A stretch of DNA of 64,000 bases from Streptomyces sp. NBC_01471 (GTDB lineage Bacteria > Actinomycetota > Actinomycetes > Streptomycetales > Streptomycetaceae). The stretch lies in NCBI RefSeq assembly GCF_041438865.1, contig NZ_CP109450.1, positions 558,001-622,000 on the forward strand. Direction: 5' to 3'. The position numbers were made by a program, and so were the translations under genes. Under the pieces are notes generated by a model. It was not told the origin of the DNA, ran no database searches, and saw nothing but the letters and a program-made list of their open reading frames with translations. The first letter of the stretch is position 1; each line of letters opens with the position of its first letter. Below, one piece after another: positions 1-8,865 of the stretch.

Positions 1-197
1 TCGACCACCCCGGCCTCTTCGAGCAGTCCGTCCGCGGCCAGTTCAGCGACCACGTTGCTGATCGAACCCGAGCTCAGACCGGTGGCCGAGCCGAGCTCCT
101 GGCGACTGAGCGGCCCGTCGAAATACAACCGTTGCAATACCTCAGCGCGGTTGCCGCGCCGCAGGTCACGCACAGTTCGTCTGCTCTGTTCAGCCAT
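1..197 (-). CDS. ROK-family transcriptional repressor, N-terminal part (runs off left edge)
   Basis: Reading leftward from an ATG at 197, the first 65 residues form a winged helix-turn-helix typical of ROK (repressor, ORF, kinase) regulators: the segment SRQELGSATGLSSGSISN is the recognition helix region, followed by VVAELAADGLLEEAG. The sugar-kinase-like ROK domain lies beyond the window. The gene is divergent from the sugar ABC operon, so it most likely represses that operon and is relieved by a sugar or sugar phosphate (inference from family and position). A complement AGGAGTC about 8 bases before the ATG (after GGAAGG) can serve as ribosome binding site. Confidence 0.85.
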   Translation of the reverse strand, partial: MAEQSRRTVRDLRRGNRAEVLQRLYFDGPLSRQELGSATGLSSGSISNVVAELAADGLLEEAGVV

Positions 198-238
198 GTG
201 ACTCCTTCCCGGTAGGCAACATACCCCTGTGAAAGCTC

Positions 239-284
239 TTGACGCGACCTTCTCTCACTACTTAACTCACGATCTGAATTAAGT
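239..284 (+). promoter_or_regulatory. Putative sugar-operon promoter with overlapping ROK operator
   Basis: TTGACG at 239-244 is followed after 17 bases by TTAACT at 262-267, a plausible -35/-10 pair reading toward the binding-protein gene. Overlapping the -10 is an inverted repeat, ACTTAA (260-265) and TTAAGT (279-284), in an AT-rich patch that stands out from the GC-rich surroundings. The TTAAGTC half-site resembles CTAAGTC half-sites in front of the second ROK gene at 48.2 kb. Operator assignment is inference. Confidence 0.5.
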
Positions 285-339
285 CGTGAAGGCCGTTCGA
301 ATCCTGAACGCAGCCCTCCCCGGGAAGGGGCCAACGCAC

Positions 340-1665
340 ATGCGCAGTATCAGAGCCGCAGCAGCAGTCGCCGTCACCATCTCCACGCTCGCCGGCGCCA
401 CGGCGTGCGGAGGAGGCGGTGATTCCAGTGGCGGGGGCAGCAACACATCCCCCAAGACGCTCACCTACTGGGCGTCCAACCAGGGACCGAACATCCCCGC
501 CGACAAGAAGATCCTCACGCCCGAGCTGAAGAAGTTCGAGCAGCAGACCGGGATCAAGGTCAACCTGGAGGTCGTGCCCTGGGCCGACCTGCTGAAGCGG
601 ATCCTCGCGGCGACGACCTCGGGCCAGGGCCCCGATGTGCTCAACATCGGCAACACCTGGTCGGCCTCGCTGCAGGCCACCGGCGCTCTGCTGCCCTGGA
701 ACAAGGCCAACTTCGACGCGATCGGCGGCCGCGACCGGTTCGTCGACGCGGCGGTCGCCTCGGCGGGCGCCGCGAAGAAGGACCCCGCGGCCGTCCCGCT
801 GTACTCCCTCTCGTACGCGCTCTACTACAACAAGAAGATGTTCGCCGACGCGGGCATAGCCAAGCCCCCGGCCACCTGGGACGAACTGGTCGCCGACGGA
901 CAGAAGATCTCCAAGAACGGCACCAGCGGGAAGTGGGGCCTCGGCGCCGAGGGCGGCAACCTCTCCGAGAACATCCACCAGGCGTTCGTACTCGCCCAGC
1001 AGCACGGAGCCGACTTCTACGACGCGTCCGGCAAGCCGACCTTCACCTCACCCGGCGCCGTGGCCGCCGTGAAGCAGTACGTCGACCTCATGGGCAAGGA
1101 CAAGATCATCGCTCCGGGCAACGCGGAGTACAGCCAGAACCAGTCGCTCAGCGACTTCTCCAAGGGCAAGACCGCCATGGTGCTCTGGCAGGCGGCCGCG
1201 TCCACCTTCGCCTCGCAGGGGATGAAGCCGCAGGACTGGGGGGCCGCTCCGGCGCCGGTCGCCTCCGGGACCCCGGGGCAGGGCAAGAACGTCAACTCCA
1301 TGGTCGCGGGCATCAACATGGCCGTCTTCAAGAACACCAAGAACACCAAGGGCGCGCTGAAGTTCGTGAAGTTCATGACCAGCGACGACGAGCAGAAGAT
1401 CCTCAACAAGGCCTACGGCGCCGTGCCGCCCGTCACGGCCGCCCAGTCGGACCCCGCCTTCAACGTGCCCGGTGTGAAGGTCCTGAAGGACACGCTGATC
1501 AAGAGTGCGGCGCCACTGCCGCAGGTGGCTTCGGAGTCGCAGTTCGAGACGACCGTCGGGACGGCCATCAAGGACCTCTGGGCCGACGCCGCAGGCGGCA
1601 AGCCCATCACGACGGCTTCGGTCAAGGACGAACTCACCAAGGCGCAGCAGCAGATGACCGAGTGA
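340..1665 (+). CDS. Sugar ABC transporter substrate-binding lipoprotein (CUT1 type)
   Basis: Extracellular solute-binding protein of the MalE/CebE kind, 441 residues. ATG at 340 follows GGGAAGGGG with normal spacing; an upstream in-frame GTG at 286 would spoil the signal peptide. Residues 1-23 are a lipoprotein signal ending in AGATAC, with Cys23 as the lipidation site followed by a Gly/Ser linker. The body has the usual binding-protein order, with a GQGPDVLNIGNTW segment and a C-terminal helix-rich end. It is first in an operon with two permeases and a GH1 enzyme, which points to a beta-glucoside or cello-oligosaccharide ligand. The exact sugar cannot be read from sequence. Confidence 0.9.
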   Translation: MRSIRAAAAVAVTISTLAGATACGGGGDSSGGGSNTSPKTLTYWASNQGPNIPADKKILTPELKKFEQQTGIKVNLEVVPWADLLKRILAATTSGQGPDVLNIGNTWSASLQATGALLPWNKANFDAIGGRDRFVDAAVASAGAAKKDPAAVPLYSLSYALYYNKKMFADAGIAKPPATWDELVADGQKISKNGTSGKWGLGAEGGNLSENIHQAFVLAQQHGADFYDASGKPTFTSPGAVAAVKQYVDLMGKDKIIAPGNAEYSQNQSLSDFSKGKTAMVLWQAAASTFASQGMKPQDWGAAPAPVASGTPGQGKNVNSMVAGINMAVFKNTKNTKGALKFVKFMTSDDEQKILNKAYGAVPPVTAAQSDPAFNVPGVKVLKDTLIKSAAPLPQVASESQFETTVGTAIKDLWADAAGGKPITTASVKDELTKAQQQMTE

Positions 1666-1678
1666 GGCACTGATTCCG

Positions 1679-2740
1679 ATGACCTCCCACCCGTCACCCG
1701 ACCACCACTCCCTCACGAGAGGCCCGGCCTCACCCGTCCTTCTGGAGGCCACGTCCCAGGTGCCCCCGGCGGCCGGCGGTGACGTTCTGAAGTCCGGGGG
1801 TGCGCGGCCACGTGTCCCGCGCATCCCCGACCGGATCCGCCGCGGCGGCCTGCCGTATCTGCTGCTCCTGCCCGCGCTCGTGCTCGAACTGCTCATCCAC
1901 ATCGTGCCGATGGCCATCGGTATCGTGATGAGCTTCCGCGGCCTCACCCAGTTCTTCATCCGCAACTGGGGCCAGGCCCCCTGGACGGGGCTGCACAACT
2001 TCAAGGTCGCCGTCGACTTCAACGCGCCGATCGGCAAGGCCCTCCTCCACTCCTTCTATGTCACCTGCGGGTTCACCGTGCTGGCCGTCGGCCTCTCCTG
2101 GCTGATCGGCACAGGTGTGGCGATCCTGCTCCAGGAGAACTTCCGCGGCCGCGGACTGCTGCGGACCGTCTTCCTCATCCCGTACGCCCTGCCGGCCTAC
2201 GCCGCGATCATCACCTGGGCGTTCATGTTCCAGCGGGACAACGGCCTGGTGAACCACGTCCTCCACGACCAGCTGGGCATCACCGCCAAGCCGTCGTTCT
2301 GGCTCATCGGCGACAACAGCTTCTACGCGCTGGTCATCGTCGCCATCTGGAAGTCCTGGCCGTTCGCCTTCCTGATGGTGATGGCGGCGCTCCAGAACAT
2401 TCCGCGCGAGCTGTACGAGGCGGCGTCGATCGACGGCGCCGGAATGTGGCAGCAGATCCGGAAGATCACCCTGCCGTCGCTGCGCTCCGTCAACCAGGTC
2501 CTGGTCCTGGTGCTCTTCCTGTGGACCTTCAACGACTTCAACACGCCGTACGTCCTGTTCGGCAGGTCGGCACCGGAAGCCGCCGACCTGGTCTCGATCC
2601 ACATCTACCAGTCCTCGTTCGACACCTGGAACTTCGGCAGCGGCTCGGCGATGTCCGTACTGCTCCTGCTCTTCCTGCTCCTGGTGACGGCCGTGTACCT
2701 GATCTTCACGTCGCGCGGGAGGAAGAGCACCGATGTCTAG
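1679..2740 (+). CDS. Sugar ABC transporter permease, MalF-type
   Basis: Inner-membrane permease of 353 residues with an extended, proline-rich cytoplasmic N-terminus of about 55 residues before the first membrane span (LPYLLLLPALVLELLIH). The EAA motif that contacts the ATPase is visible near residue 245 (EAASIDGAGMWQQIRKITLP). It lies 13 bases after the binding-protein gene, and its stop overlaps the start of the next permease, so it is translationally coupled. The fold is the MalF/UgpA type. Substrate is inferred only from the neighbouring binding protein and glucosidase. Confidence 0.92.
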   Translation: MTSHPSPDHHSLTRGPASPVLLEATSQVPPAAGGDVLKSGGARPRVPRIPDRIRRGGLPYLLLLPALVLELLIHIVPMAIGIVMSFRGLTQFFIRNWGQAPWTGLHNFKVAVDFNAPIGKALLHSFYVTCGFTVLAVGLSWLIGTGVAILLQENFRGRGLLRTVFLIPYALPAYAAIITWAFMFQRDNGLVNHVLHDQLGITAKPSFWLIGDNSFYALVIVAIWKSWPFAFLMVMAALQNIPRELYEAASIDGAGMWQQIRKITLPSLRSVNQVLVLVLFLWTFNDFNTPYVLFGRSAPEAADLVSIHIYQSSFDTWNFGSGSAMSVLLLLFLLLVTAVYLIFTSRGRKSTDV

Positions 2741-3641
2741 TACCAGCACCGCGCCGCGCTCCCCCGCGGCACCACGCCCGGCCACCGTCCACCGCTCCCC
2801 CACCGCGCCGCCGCGGTCCTTCCTCTGGACCCGGCGCGTGGTGCTCACCCTGGTGTCGCTCTTCACGCTGGTGCCCGTGTACGTCATGATCAGCAGCTCG
2901 CTGAAGCCGCTGGGTGACGTGTCGGGCAAGTTCTCCTGGATTCCCACCAGCTTCACCATCCGCCCGTACATCGACATCTGGAGCACGATCCCGCTCGCCA
3001 GATACTTCCTGAACTCGCTGATCGTGGCGGGGACGGCGAGTGTCTGCTCGGTGGTGGTCGCGATCTTCGCCGCGTACGCCGTGAGCCGCTACCGCTTCCG
3101 CGGCAAGCGCGTCTTCACGGTCACGGTGCTCTCCACCCAGATGTTCCCCGGCATCCTGTTCCTGCTCCCGCTGTTCCTGATCTTCGTGAACATCGGGAAC
3201 TCGACCGGCGTCAACCTGTACGGCTCACGCGGCGGTCTGATCCTCACGTATCTGACGTTCTCGCTGCCGTTCTCGATCTGGATGCTCATCGGGTACTTCG
3301 ACTCCATCCCGAAGGACCTGGACGAAGCGGCGATGGTGGACGGCTGCGGGCCGCTCGGCGCGCTCTTCAGGATCGTCGTGCCCGCGGCGATCCCCGGCAT
3401 CGTCGCCGTCACCCTGTACGCGTTCATGACGGCGTGGGGCGAGGTTCTCTTCGCTTCGGTCATGACCAACGACACGACGCGGACGCTCGCCGTGGGGCTC
3501 CAGGGCTACTCGACACAGAACGACGTGTACTGGAACCAGATCATGGCCGCCTCGCTCGTCGTCAGCGTGCCGGTCGTCGCCGGGTTCCTGCTCCTCCAGC
3601 GGTACCTCGTCGCCGGTCTGACCGCCGGCGCGGTGAAGTGA
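2733..3641 (+). CDS. Sugar ABC transporter permease, MalG-type
   Basis: Second membrane subunit, 302 residues. The start ATG at 2733 is embedded in the end of the MalF gene (8-bp overlap, ATGTCTAG). A basic/proline-rich N-terminus precedes the first span (VVLTLVSLFTLVPVYVM), and the EAA loop is at about residue 197 (DEAAMVDGCGPLGALFRIV). No ATPase gene follows. In Streptomyces this class of importer commonly shares the MsiK ATPase encoded elsewhere (established knowledge), which fits the gene set here. Confidence 0.92.
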   Translation: MSSTSTAPRSPAAPRPATVHRSPTAPPRSFLWTRRVVLTLVSLFTLVPVYVMISSSLKPLGDVSGKFSWIPTSFTIRPYIDIWSTIPLARYFLNSLIVAGTASVCSVVVAIFAAYAVSRYRFRGKRVFTVTVLSTQMFPGILFLLPLFLIFVNIGNSTGVNLYGSRGGLILTYLTFSLPFSIWMLIGYFDSIPKDLDEAAMVDGCGPLGALFRIVVPAAIPGIVAVTLYAFMTAWGEVLFASVMTNDTTRTLAVGLQGYSTQNDVYWNQIMAASLVVSVPVVAGFLLLQRYLVAGLTAGAVK

Positions 3642-3755
3642 CCGCCCGGCCTCTCCGCACTCGGACCGCCCAGTACCATCCCGCACCCTCAGCAGCGCTC
3701 AGCACCCCTGAGCACTCCTCAGCACCCTCAGCACCGCGCAGCAGAAAGGCAGCCC

Positions 3756-5111
3756 GTGAACGAGTACAACTCCCTTCCCGCGGAATTCACTTGGGGAGTG
3801 GCCACGGCGGCGTACCAGATCGAGGGAGCCGTGGCCGAAGACGGCCGTTCGCCTTCCATCTGGGACACGTTCTCGCACCTTCCCGGAAAGATCGACAACG
3901 AGGACAACGGTGATGTGGCCTGCGACCACTACCACCGCTGGCGTGAGGACATCGGGCTGATGAAGCAGCTCGGCGTGGACGCGTACCGGTTCTCCGTCGC
4001 CTGGCCGCGTGTCGTACCCGGCGGCGACGGACCGGTCAACGAGAAGGGGCTCGCCTTCTACGACCGGCTGGTCGACAGCCTCCTCGAAGCCGGCATCACC
4101 CCCTTCCCGACCCTGTACCACTGGGACCTCCCCCAGACCCTCCAGGACCGCGGCGGCTGGCCGGCCCGGGAGACGGCCGAGCACTTCGCCGAGTACGCGG
4201 CCGTGGTGGCCCGGCGTCTCGGCGACCGGGTGAAGGACTGGACGACGCTGAACGAGCCGCTCTGCTCGTCGTGGATCGGCCACCTGGAGGGCCGGATGGC
4301 GCCCGGCCTCACGGACATCACCGCCGCCGTCCGCACCTCGTACCACCTGCACCTGGGCCACGGGCTGGCCACCCAGGCGATACGTGCGGCCGTCCCCGGG
4401 GCCCGGGTCGGCATCGTCAACAACCTCAGCCCCTGCGAGGCGGCCACCGAGCGCGAGGAGGACCGGGCCGCGGCGGTCCGTGCCGACGGCCACACGAACC
4501 GCTGGTGGCTGGACCCGATCCACGGGCGCGGCTACCCGCAGGACATGGTCGATCTGTACGGTGTCGACCTCCCCGTCCGGACCGGTGACCTCGACACGAT
4601 CGCCACCCCGCTCGACTGGCTGGGCGTGAACTACTACTTCCGCAATGTGGTCACCGCCGACCCGACGGGTCCGCTGCCGCACGCCAAGCAGGTCTATCTG
4701 CCCGGCGCCCGTCACACGGCGATGGACTGGGAGGTCAACGCCGACGGGCTGGAGAACATCCTGCTGCGGCTGACCGACGAGTACGGCGCGCAGAAGATCT
4801 ACGTCACGGAGAACGGCTCCGCCTATCCCGACGTGGTCCGCGCCGACGGATCGGTCGACGACCCGGAGCGGGTCCGGTACCTCGACGAGCACCTGGCCGC
4901 CTGCGCCCGCGCCGCCCGCAAGGGCGTCCCGCTGGCCGGATACTTCGCCTGGTCGCTGCTGGACAATTTCGAGTGGGCGTACGGCTACGACAAGCGCTTC
5001 GGCCTGGTGCACGTCGACTACGCGACGCAGCGGCGCACCGTCAAGAGCAGCGGCCACCGGTACGCGGACATCGTCCGCTCCGCCCGCGGCCGGGGGCGGA
5101 GGGCCGCGTGA
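3756..5111 (+). CDS. Beta-glucosidase, glycoside hydrolase family 1
   Basis: Cytoplasmic GH1 enzyme of 451 residues that cleaves terminal beta-glucosyl (or related) residues from imported sugars. The retaining catalytic pair is present: acid/base Glu167 in TLNEP and nucleophile Glu352 in YVTENGSAY. The N-terminal signature [15 protein letters not shown] and the C-terminal [13 protein letters not shown] sugar-binding stretch are intact. There is no signal peptide. GTG at 3756 is preceded by AGAAAGG. The 115-base gap before it is rich in CAGCA repeats but shows no clear terminator, so it is likely the last gene of the ABC operon. Confidence 0.95.
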   Translation: MNEYNSLPAEFTWGVATAAYQIEGAVAEDGRSPSIWDTFSHLPGKIDNEDNGDVACDHYHRWREDIGLMKQLGVDAYRFSVAWPRVVPGGDGPVNEKGLAFYDRLVDSLLEAGITPFPTLYHWDLPQTLQDRGGWPARETAEHFAEYAAVVARRLGDRVKDWTTLNEPLCSSWIGHLEGRMAPGLTDITAAVRTSYHLHLGHGLATQAIRAAVPGARVGIVNNLSPCEAATEREEDRAAAVRADGHTNRWWLDPIHGRGYPQDMVDLYGVDLPVRTGDLDTIATPLDWLGVNYYFRNVVTADPTGPLPHAKQVYLPGARHTAMDWEVNADGLENILLRLTDEYGAQKIYVTENGSAYPDVVRADGSVDDPERVRYLDEHLAACARAARKGVPLAGYFAWSLLDNFEWAYGYDKRFGLVHVDYATQRRTVKSSGHRYADIVRSARGRGRRAA

Positions 5112-5171
5112 GCGTTGACCGCACCGGCCAGGTGAAGCGCGTGAACCGCTGAACCCGCATGACCGAGGGGG

Positions 5172-5209
5172 CTCCGGTGCCGCGGGGCCCCTTCGGCGCG
5201 GCACCGGAG
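5172..5209 (+). terminator. Rho-independent-type hairpin after the glucosidase gene
   Basis: A perfect 13-bp stem (CTCCGGTGCCGCG at 5172-5184 with its complement at 5197-5209) around a 12-base loop, 60 bases past the glucosidase stop. There is no U-run, as usual in Streptomyces. Confidence 0.75.
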
Positions 5210-5212
5210 TCG

Positions 5213-5226
5213 GGAGAGCGCTCTCC
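5213..5226. promoter_or_regulatory. Palindromic LacI-type operator candidate
   Basis: GGAGAGCGCTCTCC is a perfect 14-bp palindrome with the central GCGC typical of LacI/CebR-class operators. It lies immediately after the terminator hairpin and 215 bases before gnd. No LacI-family gene is in the window, so the binder is unknown. Confidence 0.4.
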
Positions 5227-5440
5227 GATCTGCTCGCAGTCCGGCTCCGCTCCCGAGCGGGCGGCAGGCGTCACTGAACGGGGATACGACCCGGTGGAGT
5301 TGGGCAGCCGTGTTCGGAACGACCTGGGTGCCCGGTACGCCGCGCGGCCCGCAGATCCCGGCAGGATCGCGGCGCCGGACGTACGGTCAGGTATACGACC
5401 AGGCGTGGCACCCCCCCCCGATTTCCGAGGAGCACGGCCA

Positions 5441-6880
5441 ATGAGTGGAACAGCCCAGATCGGCGTCACGGGACTCGCGGTGATGGGCCGCAATCTCGCC
5501 CGTAACTTCGCACGCAACGGGTTCACCGTCGCGCTGCACAACCGCACCGCGGCCAGGACGCACGAACTGGTGGAGGAGTTCGGCGAGGAGGGCATCTTCG
5601 TACCCGCTGACAGCCCGGAGGAGTTCGTGGCGGCCCTGGAGCGACCGCGCCGGCTGGTGATCATGGTGAAGGCGGGCGATCCGACCGATGCCGTGATCCA
5701 GGAGTTCGCGGCGCTCCTGGAGGAGGGCGACGTCATCATCGACGGCGGCAACGCGCACTTCGCGGACACCAGGCGCCGGGAGAAGGAACTGCGCGAGCGG
5801 GGAATCCATTTCGTCGGTACCGGGATCTCGGGCGGTGAGGAGGGCGCACTGCACGGGCCGAGCATCATGCCCGGCGGATCGGCCGAGTCGTACGAGTCGC
5901 TCGGGCCGATGCTCGAAAAGATCGCCGCCAAGGCCACCGACGGATCCCCGTGCACCACACATATCGGCCCCGACGGGGCCGGCCACTTCGTGAAGATGGT
6001 GCACAACGGCATCGAGTACGCCGACATGCAGCTCATCGGCGAGGCCTATCAGCTGCTGCGGGACGTGGCCGGCTACTCGCCCGCCCAGATCGCGGACGTC
6101 TTCCGCACCTGGAACACCGGGCGCCTGGACTCCTACCTCATCGAGATCACCGCAGAGGTGCTCTCACACGTCGACGCGGCGACCGGCAAGCCCTTCGTGG
6201 ACGTCGTACTCGACCAGGCGGAGCAGAAGGGCACCGGCCGCTGGACCGTCCAGATCGCCCTCGACCTCGGCGTGCCGGTCTCGGGCATCGCGGAGGCGGT
6301 CTTCGCCCGCTCCGTCTCCGGCCACGCCGACCTGCGCGAAGCCTCGCGTCACCTCGCAGGACCCACCGCCCAACCCCTGGGCAAGGACGAAGCCGCGGCC
6401 TTCGCCGACAAGGTCGAACAGGCCCTGTACGCCTCGAAGATCGTCTCCTACACCCAGGGATTCCACGAACTCGCCGCAGGCAGCCGGCAGTACGACTGGA
6501 ACATCGACCTCGGCAGGATCGCCGCGATCTGGCGCGGCGGCTGCATCATCCGCGCCGCGTTCCTCGACCGGATCACCGCCGCCTACGAAGCACAGCCCCA
6601 GCTGCCCAGCCTCCTCGCCGACAAGGGCTTCGCCGACGAGATCGCCGCCGCACAGGACGACTGGCGCGCGGTCACCGCCACCGCCGTCACCCAGGGCGTA
6701 CCCACCCCCGGCTTCGCCGCCGCCCTCGCCTACTACGACTCCCTGCGCGCCGAACGCCTCCCCGCAGCCCTCACCCAGGGCCAACGCGACTACTTCGGCG
6801 CCCACACCTACCGCCGCACCGACCGCGACGGCACCTTCCACACCCTCTGGGGCGCAGACAAGACCGAAATCGAAAGCTGA
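5441..6880 (+). CDS. gnd: 6-phosphogluconate dehydrogenase, decarboxylating (NADP-type, long form)
   Basis: Oxidises 6-phosphogluconate to ribulose 5-phosphate and CO2 in the pentose phosphate pathway. The 479-residue length matches the classic enzyme. Visible are the nucleotide-binding start (GVTGLAVMGRNLARN), the substrate signature GTGISGGEEGALHGPSIMPGG region, the catalytic-lysine segment FVKMVHNGIEY, and the C-terminal segment with IAAIWRGGCIIR. ATG at 5441 follows CGAGGA; the open frame extends upstream to 5159 but lacks family similarity there. A run of nine C residues sits in the leader at 5411-5419. It is monocistronic, downstream of the sugar operon. Confidence 0.95.
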   Translation: MSGTAQIGVTGLAVMGRNLARNFARNGFTVALHNRTAARTHELVEEFGEEGIFVPADSPEEFVAALERPRRLVIMVKAGDPTDAVIQEFAALLEEGDVIIDGGNAHFADTRRREKELRERGIHFVGTGISGGEEGALHGPSIMPGGSAESYESLGPMLEKIAAKATDGSPCTTHIGPDGAGHFVKMVHNGIEYADMQLIGEAYQLLRDVAGYSPAQIADVFRTWNTGRLDSYLIEITAEVLSHVDAATGKPFVDVVLDQAEQKGTGRWTVQIALDLGVPVSGIAEAVFARSVSGHADLREASRHLAGPTAQPLGKDEAAAFADKVEQALYASKIVSYTQGFHELAAGSRQYDWNIDLGRIAAIWRGGCIIRAAFLDRITAAYEAQPQLPSLLADKGFADEIAAAQDDWRAVTATAVTQGVPTPGFAAALAYYDSLRAERLPAALTQGQRDYFGAHTYRRTDRDGTFHTLWGADKTEIES

Positions 6881-7164
6881 CCCACCTGACCCACCACCAG
6901 CTCACCGGCACCGACCCCGCGACACGGCGTGCACGCACGGAAAGGCGTCTCGACCTTGAGGAGGTGATCGAGGGACTCCTCGACGACGTACAGCTCATGC
7001 GGGAGCTCCGGCCGCCGGGCCGGCGGCGGGTCAGGACGAGACGTTCGTATTCCTCGGGTGTGAGCACGACGGGCGGCGCGCCGTCGAGGACGATTCTGCG
7101 AGGCTCGGGACGTCGGCCCGCGGCGATTCCTCCACCGGTGCGAACGGCAAGGCGAGCAGCCTGG
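6881..7164 (-). other. Intergenic stretch with a possible Phd/YefM-type antitoxin remnant
   Basis: No intact gene. On the minus strand around 7030-7140 one frame reads RRIVLDGAPPVVLTPEEYERLVLTRRR across adjacent codons; the segment PVVLTPEEYERL resembles the core of Phd/YefM antitoxins, which usually read as PVAVLLSPEEYERL. It has no plausible start and the following sequence does not continue the family, so if related it is a decayed fragment. Weak evidence. Confidence 0.25.
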
Positions 7165-7911
7165 TCAGCGGGACAGTACGCAGTCCCCGCACAGAGCTCC
7201 CTCGCCGCCGGGGGCAGCGCGGTAGATCAGACAGCAACTCCGGCGCCGGAACGCTCCGTTGGGCGTAGTGGTGCCGGCGTCGCGCAGTGGGGGCCGCTCC
7301 AGGAGAAGCGAGGTGATGGCGCGGGTCCGTGCGGTGAGATCCGGACGGGTTGTCGTGATCATGGTCGCGGCTCCGTTGACGGCCGATGCGGTATTGCCCC
7401 ACAGGATGTGCCGGGAGAGCGAGAACTCCGCCATGGCATCGGCGAGTTCGCACAGCGGGCCGTCCAGCAGACGGGTGCTCAGCTCGTCGGCGAGCTGGGC
7501 CGGCACATCCGCGGAGCCCTCGGAGGAGGCGTCGCCGGCAAAGGCGTCGCCGGGCAGGGACAGGGGAACCGGGCCGCCGATCACGGGCTGCCATCGGAGA
7601 TCCGCGAGGGAAGGAGCGGGGACCAGGCCGTGCAGTACGGCGGCGGCCAGCGCCGGTGAGACCAGCCGGGCGGCCAGTCCCAGGTGGGCGACTGATGCCG
7701 CGACCCGGGTCTCGACCGCGTCCGGCGGCTGCTCGCCGGCCGCGGCCAGCCAGTCCCGTACGCCGGTCACACGGGCTTCGAGCAGCGGGCGGGTGATCCG
7801 CTGCCAGGGTCCCGGCAGCTCCGTGCCGGGCGGGTGGACCTGCACGGCGAAGAACGGGCCGAGCGCGGCGACCTCCTCGATCACCGCGCTCGCCGCAGGA
7901 GGGCTGCTCAT
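7165..7911 (-). CDS. FhuF-like (2Fe-2S) ferric-siderophore reductase-type protein
   Basis: A 248-residue protein whose C-terminus carries the FhuF-type cysteine cluster (RRRSCCLIYR, then CGDC), a paired Cys-Cys followed by CxxC that binds a 2Fe-2S centre in FhuF. The middle (SRHILWGNTASAVNGA) matches the conserved segment before that cluster. Family members reduce chelated ferric iron in the cytoplasm. The start overlaps the stop of the upstream CbtB/CbtA-like gene by 4 bp (ATGA), so it is co-transcribed and should be under the same cobalamin riboswitch. That is unusual for an iron reductase and suggests a cobalt or corrinoid substrate (inference). Confidence 0.75.
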   Translation of the reverse strand: MSSPPAASAVIEEVAALGPFFAVQVHPPGTELPGPWQRITRPLLEARVTGVRDWLAAAGEQPPDAVETRVAASVAHLGLAARLVSPALAAAVLHGLVPAPSLADLRWQPVIGGPVPLSLPGDAFAGDASSEGSADVPAQLADELSTRLLDGPLCELADAMAEFSLSRHILWGNTASAVNGAATMITTTRPDLTARTRAITSLLLERPPLRDAGTTTPNGAFRRRSCCLIYRAAPGGEGALCGDCVLSR

Positions 7912-8399
7912 GCCGGAACGGGGTCCGGCTCCGGCGAGGGGGCCGCGGCGTCGGGCCGCGCGGGGCGGAGCAGGCGCTCGGCCAGCGGGGCGAAGACCAG
8001 GCCGATGGCCGTCCAGAGGATGAACTGGGCTGCGACCGAGGAGAAGCGGAAGGCGAACAGCACGTCGGCCGGGAAGCCCGGGTAGACGATGTGGCCCTTC
8101 GAGTCGGCCAGCGGCAACGGGGTCTCGGTGGCGTGCTTGCCGAAGTTCTCCTTGTCGGACGCGAGGTGGCCGAGCTGCGGCAGGAGCAGCATGACGATCC
8201 CGATCGCGACCACGAGCGCGGCGCCGGTGCGGAGGGTGGCGTTCCAGTCGCCGAACACCGACACGGCGCCCTGGTCGACGCCTATGAAGTGGTAGACGGC
8301 CGGCGCGATCAGCGCGGTGCCGACCAGCCAGCGAACTGACGTGGAGATCGGCAGGACAACCGGTGTGGCCACCGGAAGGGATGTGGAAACGGCGCTCAA
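7908..8399 (-). CDS. Small membrane protein, CbtB-like N-terminus joined to CbtA-like C-terminus
   Basis: 163 residues starting at TTG 8399, chosen because GAGGGAGGG precedes it by 7 bases; upstream codons lie in the riboswitch. Residues about 20-50 (VYHFIGVDQGAVSVFG) resemble CbtB, the small cobalt-transport subunit. From residue 51 (DWNATL) to the FPADVLFAFR...LWTAIGLVFAPL segment it resembles the C-terminal third of CbtA. The first two thirds of CbtA and the CbtB C-terminal His motif are missing. The simplest reading is a cbtB-cbtA fusion by internal deletion. Family assignment is from memory of these families, with moderate certainty. A FhuF-like gene follows with a 4-bp overlap. Confidence 0.6.
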   Translation of the reverse strand: MSAVSTSLPVATPVVLPISTSVRWLVGTALIAPAVYHFIGVDQGAVSVFGDWNATLRTGAALVVAIGIVMLLLPQLGHLASDKENFGKHATETPLPLADSKGHIVYPGFPADVLFAFRFSSVAAQFILWTAIGLVFAPLAERLLRPARPDAAAPSPEPDPVPA

Positions 8400-8439
8400 G
8401 GCGAGCCCTCCCTCTGGGATCGTGCGTCCCTTGCGTATG

Positions 8440-8580
8440 CGGGCGGAGTGAGGGCTCAGTGTCTGACTCGCCGACCACCTTCCGGTGGCCTGGCTCACAG
8501 TGGCGCGACCGTGCTGGAATCTCACCAGCTTCCTTATGCCATCACTACACGGGGGAGCGTACGGATCGGTTCTCCAGCTG
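8440..8580 (-). promoter_or_regulatory. Cobalamin riboswitch controlling the CbtB/A-like and FhuF-like genes
   Basis: On the minus strand the core reads GGAAGCTGGTGAGATTCC, then AGCACGGTCGC, then the B12 box GCCACTG (8498-8504) and, near the 3' end, GTCAGACACTGAGCCC. These are the conserved cobalamin-riboswitch blocks in the right order. It ends about 40 bases before the TTG start with GAGGGAGGG, so B12 binding could hide the ribosome site. Expected effect: repression when adenosylcobalamin is abundant. Confidence 0.9.
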
Positions 8581-8865
8581 GTCAATCAAGCCCACGGCAA
8601 ATCCGGATCAGAGCCGCGGCACCGCGGAATCCGGCCACCCGACCAGGGGGGCCTCCACCATCCGGAGACTGGCGCGGTGTTTCAGGACGGCCGGTCGGTG
8701 TGACACGACGAGTGCACCGAGTGGTGACTGAGGCGCGGGCTGGGCGCTCCATGACCGGTGGTTGGTCCTCTGAAGGCTGACCCCTGCGCCGTTGCAGCCA
8801 TGACCCGACGGCGTACCTTATTGCACATCGGTTGCAACTGCGGTTGGTGTGTGAAAGAGGTTGTC

